Made by a program: the position numbers and the translations under genes. Shown here piece by piece: positions 1 through 10,388 of a stretch of 63,378 bases of DNA (its first letter is position 1; each line of letters starts with the position of its first letter). The stretch is from Pseudomonadales bacterium (GTDB lineage: Bacteria > Pseudomonadota > Gammaproteobacteria > Pseudomonadales > Azotimanducaceae). Where the stretch lies: assembly GCA_017854255.1 (NCBI GenBank), contig JAFMIA010000011.1, forward strand, positions 1 through 63,378. The letters are read 5' to 3'. The notes under the pieces are model-generated. The model made no database searches. It was given only the letters and a program-made list of their open reading frames with translations, and had not been told where the DNA came from.

Positions 1-2277
1 AATCCCCAAGTTCCTGATATTTCAACCTTCACCGAAGTGAACCTGAAAGCCCCCCTTAAAATTCTGAGTCGAGACCGCAAGCTGATACAGGAATATGGCG
101 AGCGCCTGATCCCGATCACCTTTGAGCAAATCCCAAGGGACTTTATTAATGCCCTTTTGGACACCGAAGATAAACGGTTTTTTGAGCATAGCGGCATTGA
201 TCTCATAACGGTTGCGAATGCGACCTGGCAACTCCTGGCTAACGCTGGGGACATCAAAACCGGCGCATCGACAATTACCATGCAGGTGGTTAAAAATGTC
301 TCAGGGGCGTCAGAAGTACGGTTTATTCGCAAATTTAAAGAAATGTTACTCGCCATCAAACTCGAGCAGGCACTGACCAAGCAACAGATTCTCACGCTCT
401 ACCTCAATATTGTTCCTTTTGGAAAACACGCTTACGGCATCCAAGCGGCAGCCCAAACTTATTATGGCAAACCGGTGTCAGGGCTTTCGCTTGCGCAAAT
501 GGCGATGCTCGCGGGTATTCCAAAAGCACCGGAGGCGGGCAACCCTATTAATGGCCCCAAACGGGCGCTCGCGCGTCGCAACCTTATTTTAGACCGTATG
601 TTCGAGCAAGGATCGATCACACAGACGCAGTTACAAAAAGCCCAAAGCGAACCGATCACGGCAAAAGTCTTTGAGCGTCAGATTGAGCTCCCCGCTTTGT
701 ATGCCGCCGAACTCATTCGAAGTGAAATTATCGAAACCTTTGGTCGCAAGGCGTACACCCTTGGCCTGGAAGTGACAGCAACCATTGATAGCCAGATGCA
801 ACATGCCGCGGAGAACGCGCTCATTAAAAAGCTGAACGAATATGATCGCCGACATGGCTACCGCGGCCCAGAAGCTGCGGCCCTTGCCGGCACCAGAACA
901 TTTTTGGCCAATAACAAGACAAGCTACCCCCCCTACTGGCTTAAAACCTTAAAAGACACCCCCATTATTGGCGATCAACACCCCGCTATTGTTACGGACA
1001 TCGGTGATCGAGAAATTACGGTGCTCACCCAGTCTGGCGAGGCTATTCGCATCAACTGGGAGCAGCTTCGCTGGGCGCGCCCTTACCTTAATGTCAACCA
1101 ACGCGGACCCCAACCCAAATCCCCGAGCAGTTTTCTCAGCCTGGGCGACCTGATTCGAATCGAATTGAGAGACGGGACGACTTGGCGGCTCGGCCAAGTC
1201 CCCTCAATCCAAGGGGCTTTTGTCGCAGTCGACCCGGTCGATGGTGGTATCAAAGCCCTCGTCGGCGGCTATGATTTCAATTTAAACCAATTCAATCACG
1301 CCACTCAGGCAAAGCGGCAACCCGGCTCTAACTTCAAGCCTTTTTTCTATGCCGGCGCCATGGAAGGCGGGGTAACCGCCGCCTCAATTTATAATGATGC
1401 CCCCGTCGTACTCCCAGGCGGCGAGCTTGAAGAACAATATCGCCCAAAGAATTCCGGCAGCCAGTTTCGAGGCAACATTCGCATGCGAGAGGCGCTTTAC
1501 CGCAGTATCAATCTCGTGTCGCTCCGGGTCCTGCTGGATTATGGTCCCGATAACGCCATTGACTATGTCAAACGGTTTGGCTTCAACACTGACGGCTTCC
1601 CGCGCAACGTCCAACTTGCTTTTGGGGGCGGAACCATCGCCTTGACGCCGCTCGAGGTTGCCGCTGGCTATGCTATGTTCGCAAATGGCGGCAAAAAAGT
1701 ATCAAGCTATTTGATTGCGTCCATCAGCTCAATTAATACCGACGACCATCCGGCACTGAACCCCCAAACCTGTACAACAGACTGCGCGCCAGATGCGCCC
1801 GAACAGGTCATGGATCCCAGAATCGCGTTTATCATGAACAGTATTCTCAAAGACACGATCCAAAAGGGCACCGGTCGAAAAGCCTTCAAAGCGCTCGACC
1901 GTGAAGATTTGATGGGTAAAACCGGCACGACCAATGACGCCGATCTTTGGTTCTCGGGTTACAACGCAGACATTGCCGCAACCGCTTGGGCGGGCTTTTC
2001 GAGTAACGCACCGGTTGGCAATCGAGAATGGGGGTCAACAACGCCCATCGAAACCTGGATTGAATTTGCCAAAGAAGCGCTGCCAGCCGCCACAACCGAT
2101 GCCATTACGGTTCCTGACGGTATTGTTTCCATTAAAATTGATCCAGAGACCGGCAAGCGGGTTGGACCCGCTGACCCGAATGGCATTTTTGAGTATTTTC
2201 GAGTGGAGTTCGCGCCGGCGCCCGTTGACAGTGCCGACTCAACTGACCAGGCGACGCAGTATCAGGATATATTCTAG
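1..2277 (+). CDS. mrcA: Penicillin-binding protein 1A (bifunctional peptidoglycan synthase), 5' end outside window
   Basis: Inner-membrane enzyme that polymerises lipid II (glycosyltransferase, GT51) and cross-links the stem peptides (transpeptidase). The frame is open to base 1; the GTG at 37 is an internal valine, so the true start and membrane anchor lie upstream and 758 codons are seen. The GT51 signature EDKRFFEHSG is near bases 160-190. The transpeptidase motifs are SNFK (nucleophile Ser codon 1327-1329), SIN near 1504 and KTGT near 1918. The C-terminus is complete at TAG. PBP1A beside rpmE and priA is the pseudomonad order. The symbol mrcA (also called ponA) is a family name; family assignment is secure. 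Confidence 0.95.
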   Translation, partial: NPQVPDISTFTEVNLKAPLKILSRDRKLIQEYGERLIPITFEQIPRDFINALLDTEDKRFFEHSGIDLITVANATWQLLANAGDIKTGASTITMQVVKNVSGASEVRFIRKFKEMLLAIKLEQALTKQQILTLYLNIVPFGKHAYGIQAAAQTYYGKPVSGLSLAQMAMLAGIPKAPEAGNPINGPKRALARRNLILDRMFEQGSITQTQLQKAQSEPITAKVFERQIELPALYAAELIRSEIIETFGRKAYTLGLEVTATIDSQMQHAAENALIKKLNEYDRRHGYRGPEAAALAGTRTFLANNKTSYPPYWLKTLKDTPIIGDQHPAIVTDIGDREITVLTQSGEAIRINWEQLRWARPYLNVNQRGPQPKSPSSFLSLGDLIRIELRDGTTWRLGQVPSIQGAFVAVDPVDGGIKALVGGYDFNLNQFNHATQAKRQPGSNFKPFFYAGAMEGGVTAASIYNDAPVVLPGGELEEQYRPKNSGSQFRGNIRMREALYRSINLVSLRVLLDYGPDNAIDYVKRFGFNTDGFPRNVQLAFGGGTIALTPLEVAAGYAMFANGGKKVSSYLIASISSINTDDHPALNPQTCTTDCAPDAPEQVMDPRIAFIMNSILKDTIQKGTGRKAFKALDREDLMGKTGTTNDADLWFSGYNADIAATAWAGFSSNAPVGNREWGSTTPIETWIEFAKEALPAATTDAITVPDGIVSIKIDPETGKRVGPADPNGIFEYFRVEFAPAPVDSADSTDQATQYQDIF

Positions 2278-2482
2278 AGGCTGCGAGCCGTCTCGCGAAG
2301 ACTGCCGACCATCCAAGACCAAAAGTGTCTTTTCAAAGACGATTCATTCGCGGCAAACCTGTCACCACAACTCTTTGCCAAGACGCGAACGCGCCTCAGG
2401 CAGGATTACGTGCAACTGTGACAAGCGGTGAGTCTGCAGTACGCCTTTACAGCGGACTGTGAGCGGAAAAGCCCAGCGCGCT

Positions 2483-2698
2483 TTAGCTGCTGCTGCCGCC
2501 TCGACGGAACCGCTTATTAAAGCGATCAATTCGACCAGCTGAATCGATCGTTTTCTGTTTACCCGTGTAGAATGGGTGACACTGAGAACAAACTTCGATT
2601 GAAATATCGTTACAAATAGTCGATTTTGTTTCGATCACGTTACCGCAACTGCAGGTTGCTTTTATCGGATCGTAATTAGGATGCGTTTCGGCCTTCAT
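2483..2698 (-). CDS. rpmE: 50S ribosomal protein L31, zinc-binding form
   Basis: 71-residue large-subunit ribosomal protein. It starts [11 protein letters not shown] and contains the C+ zinc-ribbon cysteines (CSC near residues 16-18 and CSQC near 37-40), so it is the zinc-containing paralogue rather than the zinc-independent YkgM type. The C-terminal VDRFNKRF-like block is present as IDRFNKRF. A longer frame runs upstream, but the family N-terminus fixes the start at 2698. The gene is divergent from priA, with 75 bp between the two starts. Confidence 0.95.
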   Translation of the reverse strand: MKAETHPNYDPIKATCSCGNVIETKSTICNDISIEVCSQCHPFYTGKQKTIDSAGRIDRFNKRFRRGGSSS

Positions 2699-2735
2699 CG
2701 GGTTTACCTGGCTTTGTGTTCGCGAAAAGGCGCAA

Positions 2736-2763
2736 ATGATACCAGAGAAAACCACAGAAGCAA
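2736..2763 (-). promoter_or_regulatory. Candidate sigma-70 promoter for rpmE
   Basis: On the minus strand TTGCTT (2758-2763) and TATCAT (2736-2741) are separated by 16 bp and lie about 38 bp upstream of the rpmE start. The match to the consensus is moderate and was judged by eye. It overlaps the upstream region of priA, so the two divergent genes share this short region. Confidence 0.35.
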
Positions 2764-2773
2764 GCGATCTAGA

Positions 2774-4978
2774 ATGACCATGACACCCACAAAAAGCCCC
2801 GCCCCAAAGTTCTACAACATTGCGCTGCCCGTTCCGCTACCAGGGACGTTTGAATATCGCCATCCGACGGGCCTTCAGGTCGGGCTAAGGGTCAAAGTGC
2901 CCTTCTCCGGCCGAGAACTCATCGGCATCGTTGTCAGCCACTGCAAAGAACCGGCAACGGCCCCTCAAAAAATCAAATCAATCCTTTCGATCATCGACTC
3001 AGAGCCTGTGCTCCCGCAAGCCATTTTCGATCTGTGCCTTTGGTCTGCCCAATATTATTTACACCCTATTGGCGAGGTCTTTGCCGCCGCGCTACCCGGT
3101 AAAATAAAACAAGGCGCAGCCCTAACCCCAACGATCAGGATACTTACCCTTGCATCAACTGCGCCGGGCCGCATTGCCGAAGACGACGTTAAACGATCTC
3201 CAAAACAACTCGCCTTGCTGCGCGCCCTCGTTGAACGAAGGGCCCTCTCTCGCCCCGAGCTCAATCAAGGTCAATTCTCTTCTGCTGTTATCAAAGCTTT
3301 GATCGACAAAGGGTTGGCCCGCTGGCAGGACACTATTGAGGTGAACCCGGATCAGCCGCCCCACGACCCACCCGACGCCGTGATTCAACCAACGCTTGAG
3401 CAGCAGTTGGCAATCGACTCAGTTGCGCTCAATAGCCATAAAACGTATTTACTCTATGGTGTCACCGGCAGCGGTAAAACTGAGGTTTATTTAAGGCTGA
3501 TCGATCAAGTGCTCAGGGCCGGGCGCCAAGCCCTTATTTTGGTACCAGAAATCGCTTTAACCCCGCAAACCTTAACCCGCTTTGAACATCGTTTCGGCAG
3601 GCCCGTGGTCGCCTTGCATTCAAATCTTACCGATCAAAAGCGGAGCGCGCATTGGCGACAGGCCCGCAGCGGCCAGGCGCCCATTATTATCGGCACTCGA
3701 TCCGCCATATTTACCCCGCTTGCACGGCCCGGCATCATCATTGTAGATGAAGAGCACGATAGCTCTTACAAGCAGCAAGATGGCTTTCATTACTCGGCTC
3801 GTGATCTTGCCTCGGTTCGTGGCGTTGCAGAAAACATTCCGGTCATCCTGGGCTCAGCAACCCCTTCTTTAGAATCTTTGCACAATGTCGCAACGGGAAA
3901 ATACACGCAACTTTTACTCGAGTCCCGGGCCAACGGTGCTGCTCGCGAGCGCTACGAGGTGTTTCCAATACCCGACAACCAAAAAGAGGCCCTGCCTGAT
4001 AACCGTTTGTTTGACGCAATGGCTGAAACTTTAGATCGCGGGGAGCAGGTTCTGGTGATGCGAAACCGACGAGGCTATGCCCCGGTTTTATTCTGCTCGA
4101 ATTGTCGATGGATCGCTCAATGCAATGCTTGCGATGCGCGCTTAACCGTTCATAAACAGACCAAAGGTCTCAAATGCCATCATTGCGGGCAGCAGCACCC
4201 CATCCCAAGCCGTTGTCCAGCCTGCCAACAAAGCAGTCTCCTACCGGTCGGGGATGGCACCCAGCGACTTCAGGAAACTTTCCAGAGCCGGTTTCCAAGC
4301 TACCCAGTGATTCGAATCGATAGCGACAGCACCCAGCAGCGGGCCGCGCTCACCCAAATGATCGACACCATCCAGCAAGGCAATCCCAGCATCCTGCTCG
4401 GCACCCAATTGATTGCCAAGGGGCATCATTTCCCGAATGTAACCCTCGCCATTATTTTAGAGGTCGACCAAGGCTTTTTAAGCGCTGACTTCAGAGCCAT
4501 CGAACGCACCGCACAGCTCATTTTACAGACCGGCGGCCGCAGCGGCCGGGAAAACCTACCTGGAAAGGTTTATCTCAGCAGCAGACTACAAGCGCTACCC
4601 GAACTGCGAGCGCTTATCAAGAACGACTACCTTGCCTTCTCCAAAAGCCTCATGGCGCAGCGTGAAACGTATCAACTCCCCCCTTTTACCTACCAAGGAT
4701 TGTTGCGCGCCGACGCGCGAGAACCGCAGCAGGCTGATCAGTTCCTTCGCCGACTCGTGCGTCAATATCAAGCCCTAGACGTCGATTGCGAGGTGCTGGG
4801 CCCGACGAGCCCTGTCATGGAACAGCGGGCAGGCTGGTACCGATCACAACTGTTGGTGAATGCAAAAACTCGGCAGTCGCGACACCGTGCGTTGCAACAA
4901 TTAAGCAAGCACCTTACCCAGCAACGACAGTCAGCCGTGCGGTGGTCAATCGATGTCGACCCGGTCGATCTGTTCTAA
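2774..4978 (+). CDS. priA: Primosomal replication restart helicase PriA
   Basis: Superfamily 2 3'-5' DNA helicase that reloads the replisome at stalled forks; 734 residues, the usual size (E. coli 732). The N-terminal DNA-binding domain begins [16 protein letters not shown]. Walker [12 protein letters not shown] is near residue 230, the DEEH box near 325, and a run of paired cysteines between about 440 and 490 forms the two zinc sites. [11 protein letters not shown] is helicase motif V/VI. The frame is open further upstream, but ATG 2774 (or 2780) fits the family and avoids overlap with rpmE. In Pseudomonas argS follows; here a SPOR gene follows directly. Confidence 0.95.
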   Translation: MTMTPTKSPAPKFYNIALPVPLPGTFEYRHPTGLQVGLRVKVPFSGRELIGIVVSHCKEPATAPQKIKSILSIIDSEPVLPQAIFDLCLWSAQYYLHPIGEVFAAALPGKIKQGAALTPTIRILTLASTAPGRIAEDDVKRSPKQLALLRALVERRALSRPELNQGQFSSAVIKALIDKGLARWQDTIEVNPDQPPHDPPDAVIQPTLEQQLAIDSVALNSHKTYLLYGVTGSGKTEVYLRLIDQVLRAGRQALILVPEIALTPQTLTRFEHRFGRPVVALHSNLTDQKRSAHWRQARSGQAPIIIGTRSAIFTPLARPGIIIVDEEHDSSYKQQDGFHYSARDLASVRGVAENIPVILGSATPSLESLHNVATGKYTQLLLESRANGAARERYEVFPIPDNQKEALPDNRLFDAMAETLDRGEQVLVMRNRRGYAPVLFCSNCRWIAQCNACDARLTVHKQTKGLKCHHCGQQHPIPSRCPACQQSSLLPVGDGTQRLQETFQSRFPSYPVIRIDSDSTQQRAALTQMIDTIQQGNPSILLGTQLIAKGHHFPNVTLAIILEVDQGFLSADFRAIERTAQLILQTGGRSGRENLPGKVYLSSRLQALPELRALIKNDYLAFSKSLMAQRETYQLPPFTYQGLLRADAREPQQADQFLRRLVRQYQALDVDCEVLGPTSPVMEQRAGWYRSQLLVNAKTRQSRHRALQQLSKHLTQQRQSAVRWSIDVDPVDLF

Positions 4979-5043
4979 CCTGGCAACTCAGAATTGGCCA
5001 AGAACATTGTGCAATAGTCTGAGCCTTCTTTTAAACTCTTCCC

Positions 5044-5553
5044 ATGAAACGAAAACCACCTAACCCCAAACAGCCCGTTAGCCGTCTGTTCAGCTACCTT
5101 GCCGGCCTAGCCTCGGGGCTCTTCCTTGCTTTTTTATATGCGCTTGTGACCAGTCAGCCGCCGCCTGACGCACCGGCGACCGATCCTGAACCGGTTCCTG
5201 CTCAAAACATTGAACTCAAAACCGAACGCATCGATTGGTCCTTTTATGATCTCTTTCCAAAGGCAGAGGTTGCAAATGTCGGCGGATATCAACGCGCTAA
5301 ACGCGAAGACGATCCAAAACCGACCTATCACCTTCAAGCCGGTTCTTTTAATCTTCCGAGGGATGCTGATGAACGCCGCGCAGAACTGTTACTGCTTGGC
5401 TTGACGGCCTTTATCGAAACGAAGCCGATCAATGGCGTAACCTGGCACCGCGTTATGATTGGCCCCTTTGACTCCGATACGAACCTCAGCCGTGCGCAAT
5501 CGTTATTGGCTGCAAATAACTTTGAGTCGATCCCCATTTCAAATAAGCCTTGA
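5044..5553 (+). CDS. SPOR-domain cell-envelope protein (FtsN-like)
   Basis: 169-residue bitopic inner-membrane protein. A basic N-terminus ([10 protein letters not shown]) precedes one membrane segment (about residues 15-38, [20 protein letters not shown]), a proline-rich linker and a C-terminal SPOR domain (about 95-165, starting YHLQAGSFN and containing HRVMIGPF). SPOR domains bind denuded glycan strands at the division septum. This small SPOR gene lies before hslV in pseudomonads, so orthology to that gene is likely. It is shorter than classical FtsN, and a direct role in division is inferred only. Confidence 0.85.
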   Translation: MKRKPPNPKQPVSRLFSYLAGLASGLFLAFLYALVTSQPPPDAPATDPEPVPAQNIELKTERIDWSFYDLFPKAEVANVGGYQRAKREDDPKPTYHLQAGSFNLPRDADERRAELLLLGLTAFIETKPINGVTWHRVMIGPFDSDTNLSRAQSLLAANNFESIPISNKP

Positions 5554-5603
5554 TTTCTACCCCGTTCACCACCATCTCACACCCAACGATTAGGAGCGCG
5601 TCC

Positions 5604-6155
5604 ATGGAACCCATCAAAGGCACAACGATTTTGTGCGTTCGCCGAGGACAAAGCGTGGTCATCGGCGGCGATGGCCAGGTCACCCAGGGCGACACGATCA
5701 TGAAAGGGGATGCCCGCAAGGTCCGGCGTCTGCACCATAACCAAGTCATCGCAGGTTTTGCCGGTGGAACCGCTGATGCCTTTACTTTATTTGAACGTTT
5801 TGAGGCGCAACTTCAAAAGCATCAGGGCCATCTTGTTCGAGCTGCCGTCGAGTTAGCTAAAGACTGGCGAAGCGACCGAGCCCTACGTCGACTCGAAGCC
5901 CTACTCATTGTTGCCGATAAACAGCACTCATTGACCATCACAGGGACCGGTGATGTGATCGAGCCCAGTGATCATATTATGGCCATTGGCTCCGGCGGGC
6001 AGTATGCCAAGGCCGCCGCGCTCAGCTTGGTAAAGCATTCGTCGCTGACCGCCGAAGAGATTGTTCGATCAAGCCTAGAAATTGCCGCCGAAATCTGCAT
6101 TTACACCAACACCAATCTAACTATTGAACGAATTGACGGCGCGTCATCAACCTAA
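5604..6155 (+). CDS. hslV: ATP-dependent protease peptidase subunit HslV
   Basis: 183-residue N-terminal-nucleophile peptidase that forms the HslVU (ClpQY) proteolytic chamber with HslU. The start at 5604 ([15 protein letters not shown]) has a Shine-Dalgarno (TAGGAG at 5591) and matches the MExxxGTT type of HslV, in which the propeptide is removed before Thr. The frame is open 18 codons further up, but those residues do not fit the family. Conserved [16 protein letters not shown] and [11 protein letters not shown] blocks are present. It is followed by hslU after 9 bp, as one operon. Confidence 0.95.
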   Translation: MEPIKGTTILCVRRGQSVVIGGDGQVTQGDTIMKGDARKVRRLHHNQVIAGFAGGTADAFTLFERFEAQLQKHQGHLVRAAVELAKDWRSDRALRRLEALLIVADKQHSLTITGTGDVIEPSDHIMAIGSGGQYAKAAALSLVKHSSLTAEEIVRSSLEIAAEICIYTNTNLTIERIDGASST

Positions 6156-6164
6156 AGGAACGCT

Positions 6165-7499
6165 ATGACCAGCATGACACCACGGGAAATTGTGCATGAA
6201 TTAGGCAAGCACATCATTGGTCAAGACAGCGCAAAACGGGCTGTTGCAATTGCCCTGCGCAACCGATGGCGTCGGCAGCAGCTGTCCCCAGAGCTAATGC
6301 AAGAAATTTCGCCCAAGAATATTCTCATGATCGGCCCAACCGGGGTGGGCAAGACCGAAATCGCAAGAAGACTCGCGCGCTTGGCGGAAGCACCCTTTAT
6401 TAAAGTCGAAGCAACCAAATTCACGGAGGTCGGATACGTTGGCCGAGACGTCGAGTCAATTATCCGGGATCTAACCGAGTCAGCGTTTAAGATGCTACGG
6501 GAGCGACTCATTAAAGAGGCAAAACCCCGGGCCGAAGATGCCGCAGAAGAGCGAATATTAGATGTTTTATTACCGCCAGCAAGAACAGATGGGGATACCA
6601 ACACCAAAGACTCATCGACCCGACAGTTACTGCGTAAGAAACTCCGAGAAGGCGAATTAGACGATAAAGAAATCGAACTCACATTGCAGGCGCCCAAAGC
6701 GGGTGTCGAGATTATGGCGCCACCCGGCATGGAGGAGATGACCAGCCAGCTGCAAAGCATGTTCTCCAATCTTTCGCCCAACACCTCGAAACCGCAAAGG
6801 ATGTCGGTCAAGGCCGCCTTAAAACAACTGCAAGAAGAAGAGGGCGCTCGCCTCATTGACGACGATCAACTTCGGCAAGCAACCGTTGAGGCGGTGGAGC
6901 AAACCGGCATCGTTTTTATTGACGAAATCGATAAAATTGCGAAAAGCGCGGCCCACTCTGGGGGCGATGTGTCCAGAGAAGGCGTTCAGCGCGATTTACT
7001 ACCCCTAATCGAAGGATCAAACGTTACAACCAAATACGGCATCATCAAAACCGACCACATCCTTTTTATTGCCTCTGGCGCGTTTCACCTCAGCCAGCCA
7101 TCTGATTTGATTCCAGAGATGCAGGGCCGATTGCCCATTCGTGTTGAGCTCTCGCCCTTGAGCATTGACGACTTTCAACGAATCCTCGAGGAGCCCGATC
7201 ATTCCATTACGGAGCAATATCAGCACCTACTGCAAACTGAAAACGTGAAGCTCGTCTTCACCGCAGAGGGTATTCGAGAGATTGCAACCATCGCGTGGCA
7301 GGTAAACGAACGCATTGAAAACATCGGCGCCCGAAGGCTGCATACCGTCATTGAAAAATTGCTCGAAGATGTGTCGTTTGATGGCCCAGAATTCGCCTTT
7401 GATAACGACCAGCAGCAAATCTCCATTGATGCCGAGTTTGTCCGGATGCAGTTATCGGACCTTGCTGAAGACGATGACCTCAGTCGCTACATACTTTAA
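6165..7499 (+). CDS. hslU: HslU ATPase, unfoldase of the HslUV protease
   Basis: 444-residue AAA+ unfoldase that feeds substrates to HslV. Walker [10 protein letters not shown] is near residue 57, the GYVG pore motif near 88, and Walker B IDEIDKIA near 252. The family-specific inserted I-domain lies between. The sensor and arginine region [15 protein letters not shown] is near the C-terminus, which ends in the LSRYIL tail known to activate HslV. AAAGGAA precedes the ATG. Length matches E. coli (443). Confidence 0.96.
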   Translation: MTSMTPREIVHELGKHIIGQDSAKRAVAIALRNRWRRQQLSPELMQEISPKNILMIGPTGVGKTEIARRLARLAEAPFIKVEATKFTEVGYVGRDVESIIRDLTESAFKMLRERLIKEAKPRAEDAAEERILDVLLPPARTDGDTNTKDSSTRQLLRKKLREGELDDKEIELTLQAPKAGVEIMAPPGMEEMTSQLQSMFSNLSPNTSKPQRMSVKAALKQLQEEEGARLIDDDQLRQATVEAVEQTGIVFIDEIDKIAKSAAHSGGDVSREGVQRDLLPLIEGSNVTTKYGIIKTDHILFIASGAFHLSQPSDLIPEMQGRLPIRVELSPLSIDDFQRILEEPDHSITEQYQHLLQTENVKLVFTAEGIREIATIAWQVNERIENIGARRLHTVIEKLLEDVSFDGPEFAFDNDQQQISIDAEFVRMQLSDLAEDDDLSRYIL

Positions 7500-7514
7500 A
7501 TTAAAGGATTTCCC

Positions 7515-7880
7515 TTGCAGCCGCTTGAGATAAAAGTTCATCGTAAGTCCGCCCTATTAGAACTTCGTTACGCGGCCGACACCTTTCAATTATCCGCCGA
7601 GTACTTAAGGGTGCATTCTCCTTCGGCAGAGGTCCAAGGTCATGGACCCGGGCAATCTGTTTTACAGACAGGCAAGAAACTGGTTTCCTTCAAAGATATC
7701 ATCCCCCAAGGGCACTACGCGATTCGCATCGAATTCTCGGACGGCCACGACTCGGGCATATTCAGCTGGGAATATCTTTTTGACCTCGCCGCGCACGAGG
7801 CCGACTACTGGCAGGCATATCTTGACCGATTGCGCGCCGCCAACGCGTCTCGAGAGCCTTTGTTTATTGCGCTCAATTAA
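7515..7880 (+). CDS. DUF971 (gamma-butyrobetaine hydroxylase N-terminal-like) protein
   Basis: 121-residue cytoplasmic protein with a TTG start preceded by AAAGGA. It matches the DUF971/GBBH-like N-terminal domain: LEIKVHRKSALLELRY at the start, SAEYLRVHSPSAEVQGHG in the middle, then YAIRIEFSDGHDSGIFSWEYL. In other proteins this fold sits beside 2-oxoglutarate dioxygenase domains or in Fe-S cluster assembly factors; the stand-alone form has no settled function. The position right after hslVU is conserved in pseudomonads, so the gene belongs to the backbone. Confidence 0.85.
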   Translation: MQPLEIKVHRKSALLELRYAADTFQLSAEYLRVHSPSAEVQGHGPGQSVLQTGKKLVSFKDIIPQGHYAIRIEFSDGHDSGIFSWEYLFDLAAHEADYWQAYLDRLRAANASREPLFIALN

Positions 7881-7936
7881 CCCTGGCCGTTTTCTAGGGT
7901 GTACAATATTGTCACGTCACCTTAAATCTTAACGCC

Positions 7937-8725
7937 ATGTCAGAAGAACAAACACACTTCGGGTTTCAAAAGGTTCCGAAATCCGAAAAAGCCGACCGAG
8001 TTGCCGAGGTTTTCAGAAAAGTTGCTGGCCAATACGACATCATGAATGATGTGATGTCCCTTGGCAGTCATCGCTTAATGAAACGGATGGCGGTTGAGAT
8101 GACCCGAGCAAGACCTGGCGATACCGTGCTTGACCTTGCCGGGGGAACCGGCGATCTATCGATCCTACTTTCTAAGCGCGTCGGGCCAACAGGCCAAGTC
8201 TTGTTGTGTGATATTAATGCAGACATGTTGCGCGTCGGCCGAGACCGCCTGATCGATGCGGGTCACGCAAGCTTAATGTTCATCCAAGGCGATGCAGAAC
8301 TTCTGCCACTGCCGAATCAAAGTTTGGATGCCGCAATCATCGGCTTTGGCCTTCGTAATGTGACGGACAAGGAAAAGGCGTTACGGGCGATGCGCTTGGC
8401 CCTTAAACCTGGCGGACGCCTGGTCATCTTGGAGTTTTCTAAGTTAACCCATCCTGGTCTTGCGCCCCTGTATCAAAAATTTTCAGGTTTATGGCCCAAA
8501 GTCGGGCAATGGATTACCGGGGATGCGAGCCCCTACCAATATTTGGTGGAATCCATCGCAATGCACCCAGACCAAGAGACCCTGAAGTCTATGCTCCAAA
8601 CAGCGGGCTTTGCTGGCGTTGGATACGATAATTTATTGGGCGGCGTTGCCGCGATTCATTATGGCGAGGCCCCTTTTCAAGATGAGAAGACGGCGACAAA
8701 CCCCGCTTTTGCGTCTGAGCTGTGA
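7937..8725 (+). CDS. ubiE: Ubiquinone/menaquinone C-methyltransferase UbiE
   Basis: 262-residue class I SAM methyltransferase that C-methylates 2-polyprenyl-6-methoxy-1,4-benzoquinol (and demethylmenaquinone where present). Family marks seen: TTHFGFQKV-like N-terminus (THFGFQKV), YDIMNDVMSLGSHRLMKR, the SAM-binding LDLAGGTGDLS near residue 66, and GFGLRNVTD. The stop TGA abuts the ATG of ubiB, giving a translationally coupled pair. The usual third member ubiJ is absent between them. Confidence 0.95.
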   Translation: MSEEQTHFGFQKVPKSEKADRVAEVFRKVAGQYDIMNDVMSLGSHRLMKRMAVEMTRARPGDTVLDLAGGTGDLSILLSKRVGPTGQVLLCDINADMLRVGRDRLIDAGHASLMFIQGDAELLPLPNQSLDAAIIGFGLRNVTDKEKALRAMRLALKPGGRLVILEFSKLTHPGLAPLYQKFSGLWPKVGQWITGDASPYQYLVESIAMHPDQETLKSMLQTAGFAGVGYDNLLGGVAAIHYGEAPFQDEKTATNPAFASEL

Positions 8726-10384
8726 ATGAAGCCCCTTAGCATCTCGATAAGCGGTCTTGCCAGACTTGCCCGCGTTGCGAGCAAATATCGTCTTGATCGA
8801 TTATCGACCCTGGGCTTGCGGCTACCGTTTTGGCTTACCGTATTACTGCTTCCGCTGCGCCTAAAACCCGCGCCAAACCCGAACGTCGGCACGGATTTAA
8901 AACTAGCCCTTATCGAATTGGGGCCTGCTTTTATCAAACTCGGCCAACTCCTGTCGACCCGGCGAGATGTGCTGCCGGATTCCGTTAGTGATGAACTCGC
9001 AAGTCTTCAAGATCAGGTGCCCGGCATCGATTCAACACTGGCTCTAAACACCATCAAGGCCGGGCTTGGCGATTACTTTGAGTCGCACTTTCAAACGATC
9101 AATCCAATCCCCCTCGCCGCGGCGTCGATCGCTCAAGTCCATGAGGGCACGCTCCTTGACGGCACGCAAATTGTCATCAAATTCAGACGCCCCGGTATTA
9201 AAGCCCTGATCCTCAAAGACCTTACGCTCCTTGAGAGCCTCGCGGCACTTCTGAACAAAGCCTTACCGGACGCGAGCCGCCTGCATTTGTTTCAGATTGT
9301 TCGAGACTATCGCCACGTCATCCTCGCGGAACTAGACTTTGCGCAAGAAGCCGCTAACGCCATCAAATTGCGCGCGCTTTGGCTGCCTCGGGGCAAACTG
9401 TCGGTACCCAAAATCCATACAACCTTCACCCGTGACAATCTGATTGTCATGGATCGCGTTCACGGCATTGTGATCAGCGATCGAGAACAATTGGTTCAGG
9501 CCAATGTGAACCTAGAACGCCTCGCTAATTTAGGCGTTGAGATCTTCTTCACCCAGGTTTTCATCGACAACTTCTTCCACGCTGACATGCATCCAGGCAA
9601 CATTTTGGTGAATGTCACCGACCCTGAGAACCCAACATACATTGCCCTGGACTGCGCCATCATTGGCGCGCTGACTCGGGACGACCGAAACTATCTCGGC
9701 CGTAATTTGATTGCGTTCTTCAATGAAGATTACCGCGATATTGCCGAGGCCCATATCGACAGCGGCTGGGTCCCCGATCATATTGATGCGGATGCGTTCG
9801 AGGCGGTTATCAAAGCCGTTTGCGCGCCGCTTTTTGGTAAAACCATGTCTGAAATCGAATTCGGCAAGCTCCTAATCGCCCTATTTAGCGCAGCAAGGGA
9901 CTTTGAAATGGAGATTCAGCCTCAGCTCGTGTTATTGCAAAAGACGCTACTCAACATTGAAGGCATTGGCCGTCACCTTTACGGCGATTTAGATCTTTGG
10001 GCAACCGCGGCGCCCTTCATGCAGCGCTGGCGCGCCCAAAAAACGAGCTTGCCGGACCTTTTAGCAGAACTCAAAGAGCTCGCCCCGGACTTGGTCCAAG
10101 CGCTACCCAACTTGCCGAGAAACCTCTTACTTGCCCCGGGCCGAATCGATCTGATCACGGCCTCCCAAAAACGGCAGAGCCAAAAGCTCACGAGCGTTCA
10201 ACGCGCGCTTGAACAACAGAGCCAGCGCCAAACCCGGCAGTTCGGTATTTTACTTCTGAGCCTCGCCGCGATCGGTCTTTTAATCAATCCGAGCTTGGGC
10301 GGTGATGTCACCTCAGGACTGTCTGTCACAAGTATCATCATTGGCGGCGTCGGCCTCCAACAAATCCTCAAAGGAAAAGGCTAA
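8726..10384 (+). CDS. ubiB: Ubiquinone biosynthesis ADCK-type atypical kinase/ATPase UbiB
   Basis: 552-residue membrane-associated ABC1/ADCK protein needed for ubiquinone synthesis, with ATPase rather than protein-kinase activity in the family. The KxGQ motif (FIKLGQLLSTRRDVLP, about residue 70), the alanine-rich nucleotide loop AAASIAQVHEG, the lysine in IKFRRPGI and the HADMHPGN catalytic loop are all present. Two hydrophobic segments lie near the C-terminus (about 505-545). It starts on the base after the ubiE stop. It has no SCP2-domain UbiJ fused to it. Confidence 0.95.
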   Translation: MKPLSISISGLARLARVASKYRLDRLSTLGLRLPFWLTVLLLPLRLKPAPNPNVGTDLKLALIELGPAFIKLGQLLSTRRDVLPDSVSDELASLQDQVPGIDSTLALNTIKAGLGDYFESHFQTINPIPLAAASIAQVHEGTLLDGTQIVIKFRRPGIKALILKDLTLLESLAALLNKALPDASRLHLFQIVRDYRHVILAELDFAQEAANAIKLRALWLPRGKLSVPKIHTTFTRDNLIVMDRVHGIVISDREQLVQANVNLERLANLGVEIFFTQVFIDNFFHADMHPGNILVNVTDPENPTYIALDCAIIGALTRDDRNYLGRNLIAFFNEDYRDIAEAHIDSGWVPDHIDADAFEAVIKAVCAPLFGKTMSEIEFGKLLIALFSAARDFEMEIQPQLVLLQKTLLNIEGIGRHLYGDLDLWATAAPFMQRWRAQKTSLPDLLAELKELAPDLVQALPNLPRNLLLAPGRIDLITASQKRQSQKLTSVQRALEQQSQRQTRQFGILLLSLAAIGLLINPSLGGDVTSGLSVTSIIIGGVGLQQILKGKG

Positions 10385-10388
10385 TTCC

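Noticed and set aside
2278-2482. 205-bp interval between the PBP1A and rpmE stops, searched for a terminator or small gene
   Set aside because: Only a weak AAGAC/GTCTT hairpin near 2318; the open frame reaching in from PBP1A is a shadow frame.
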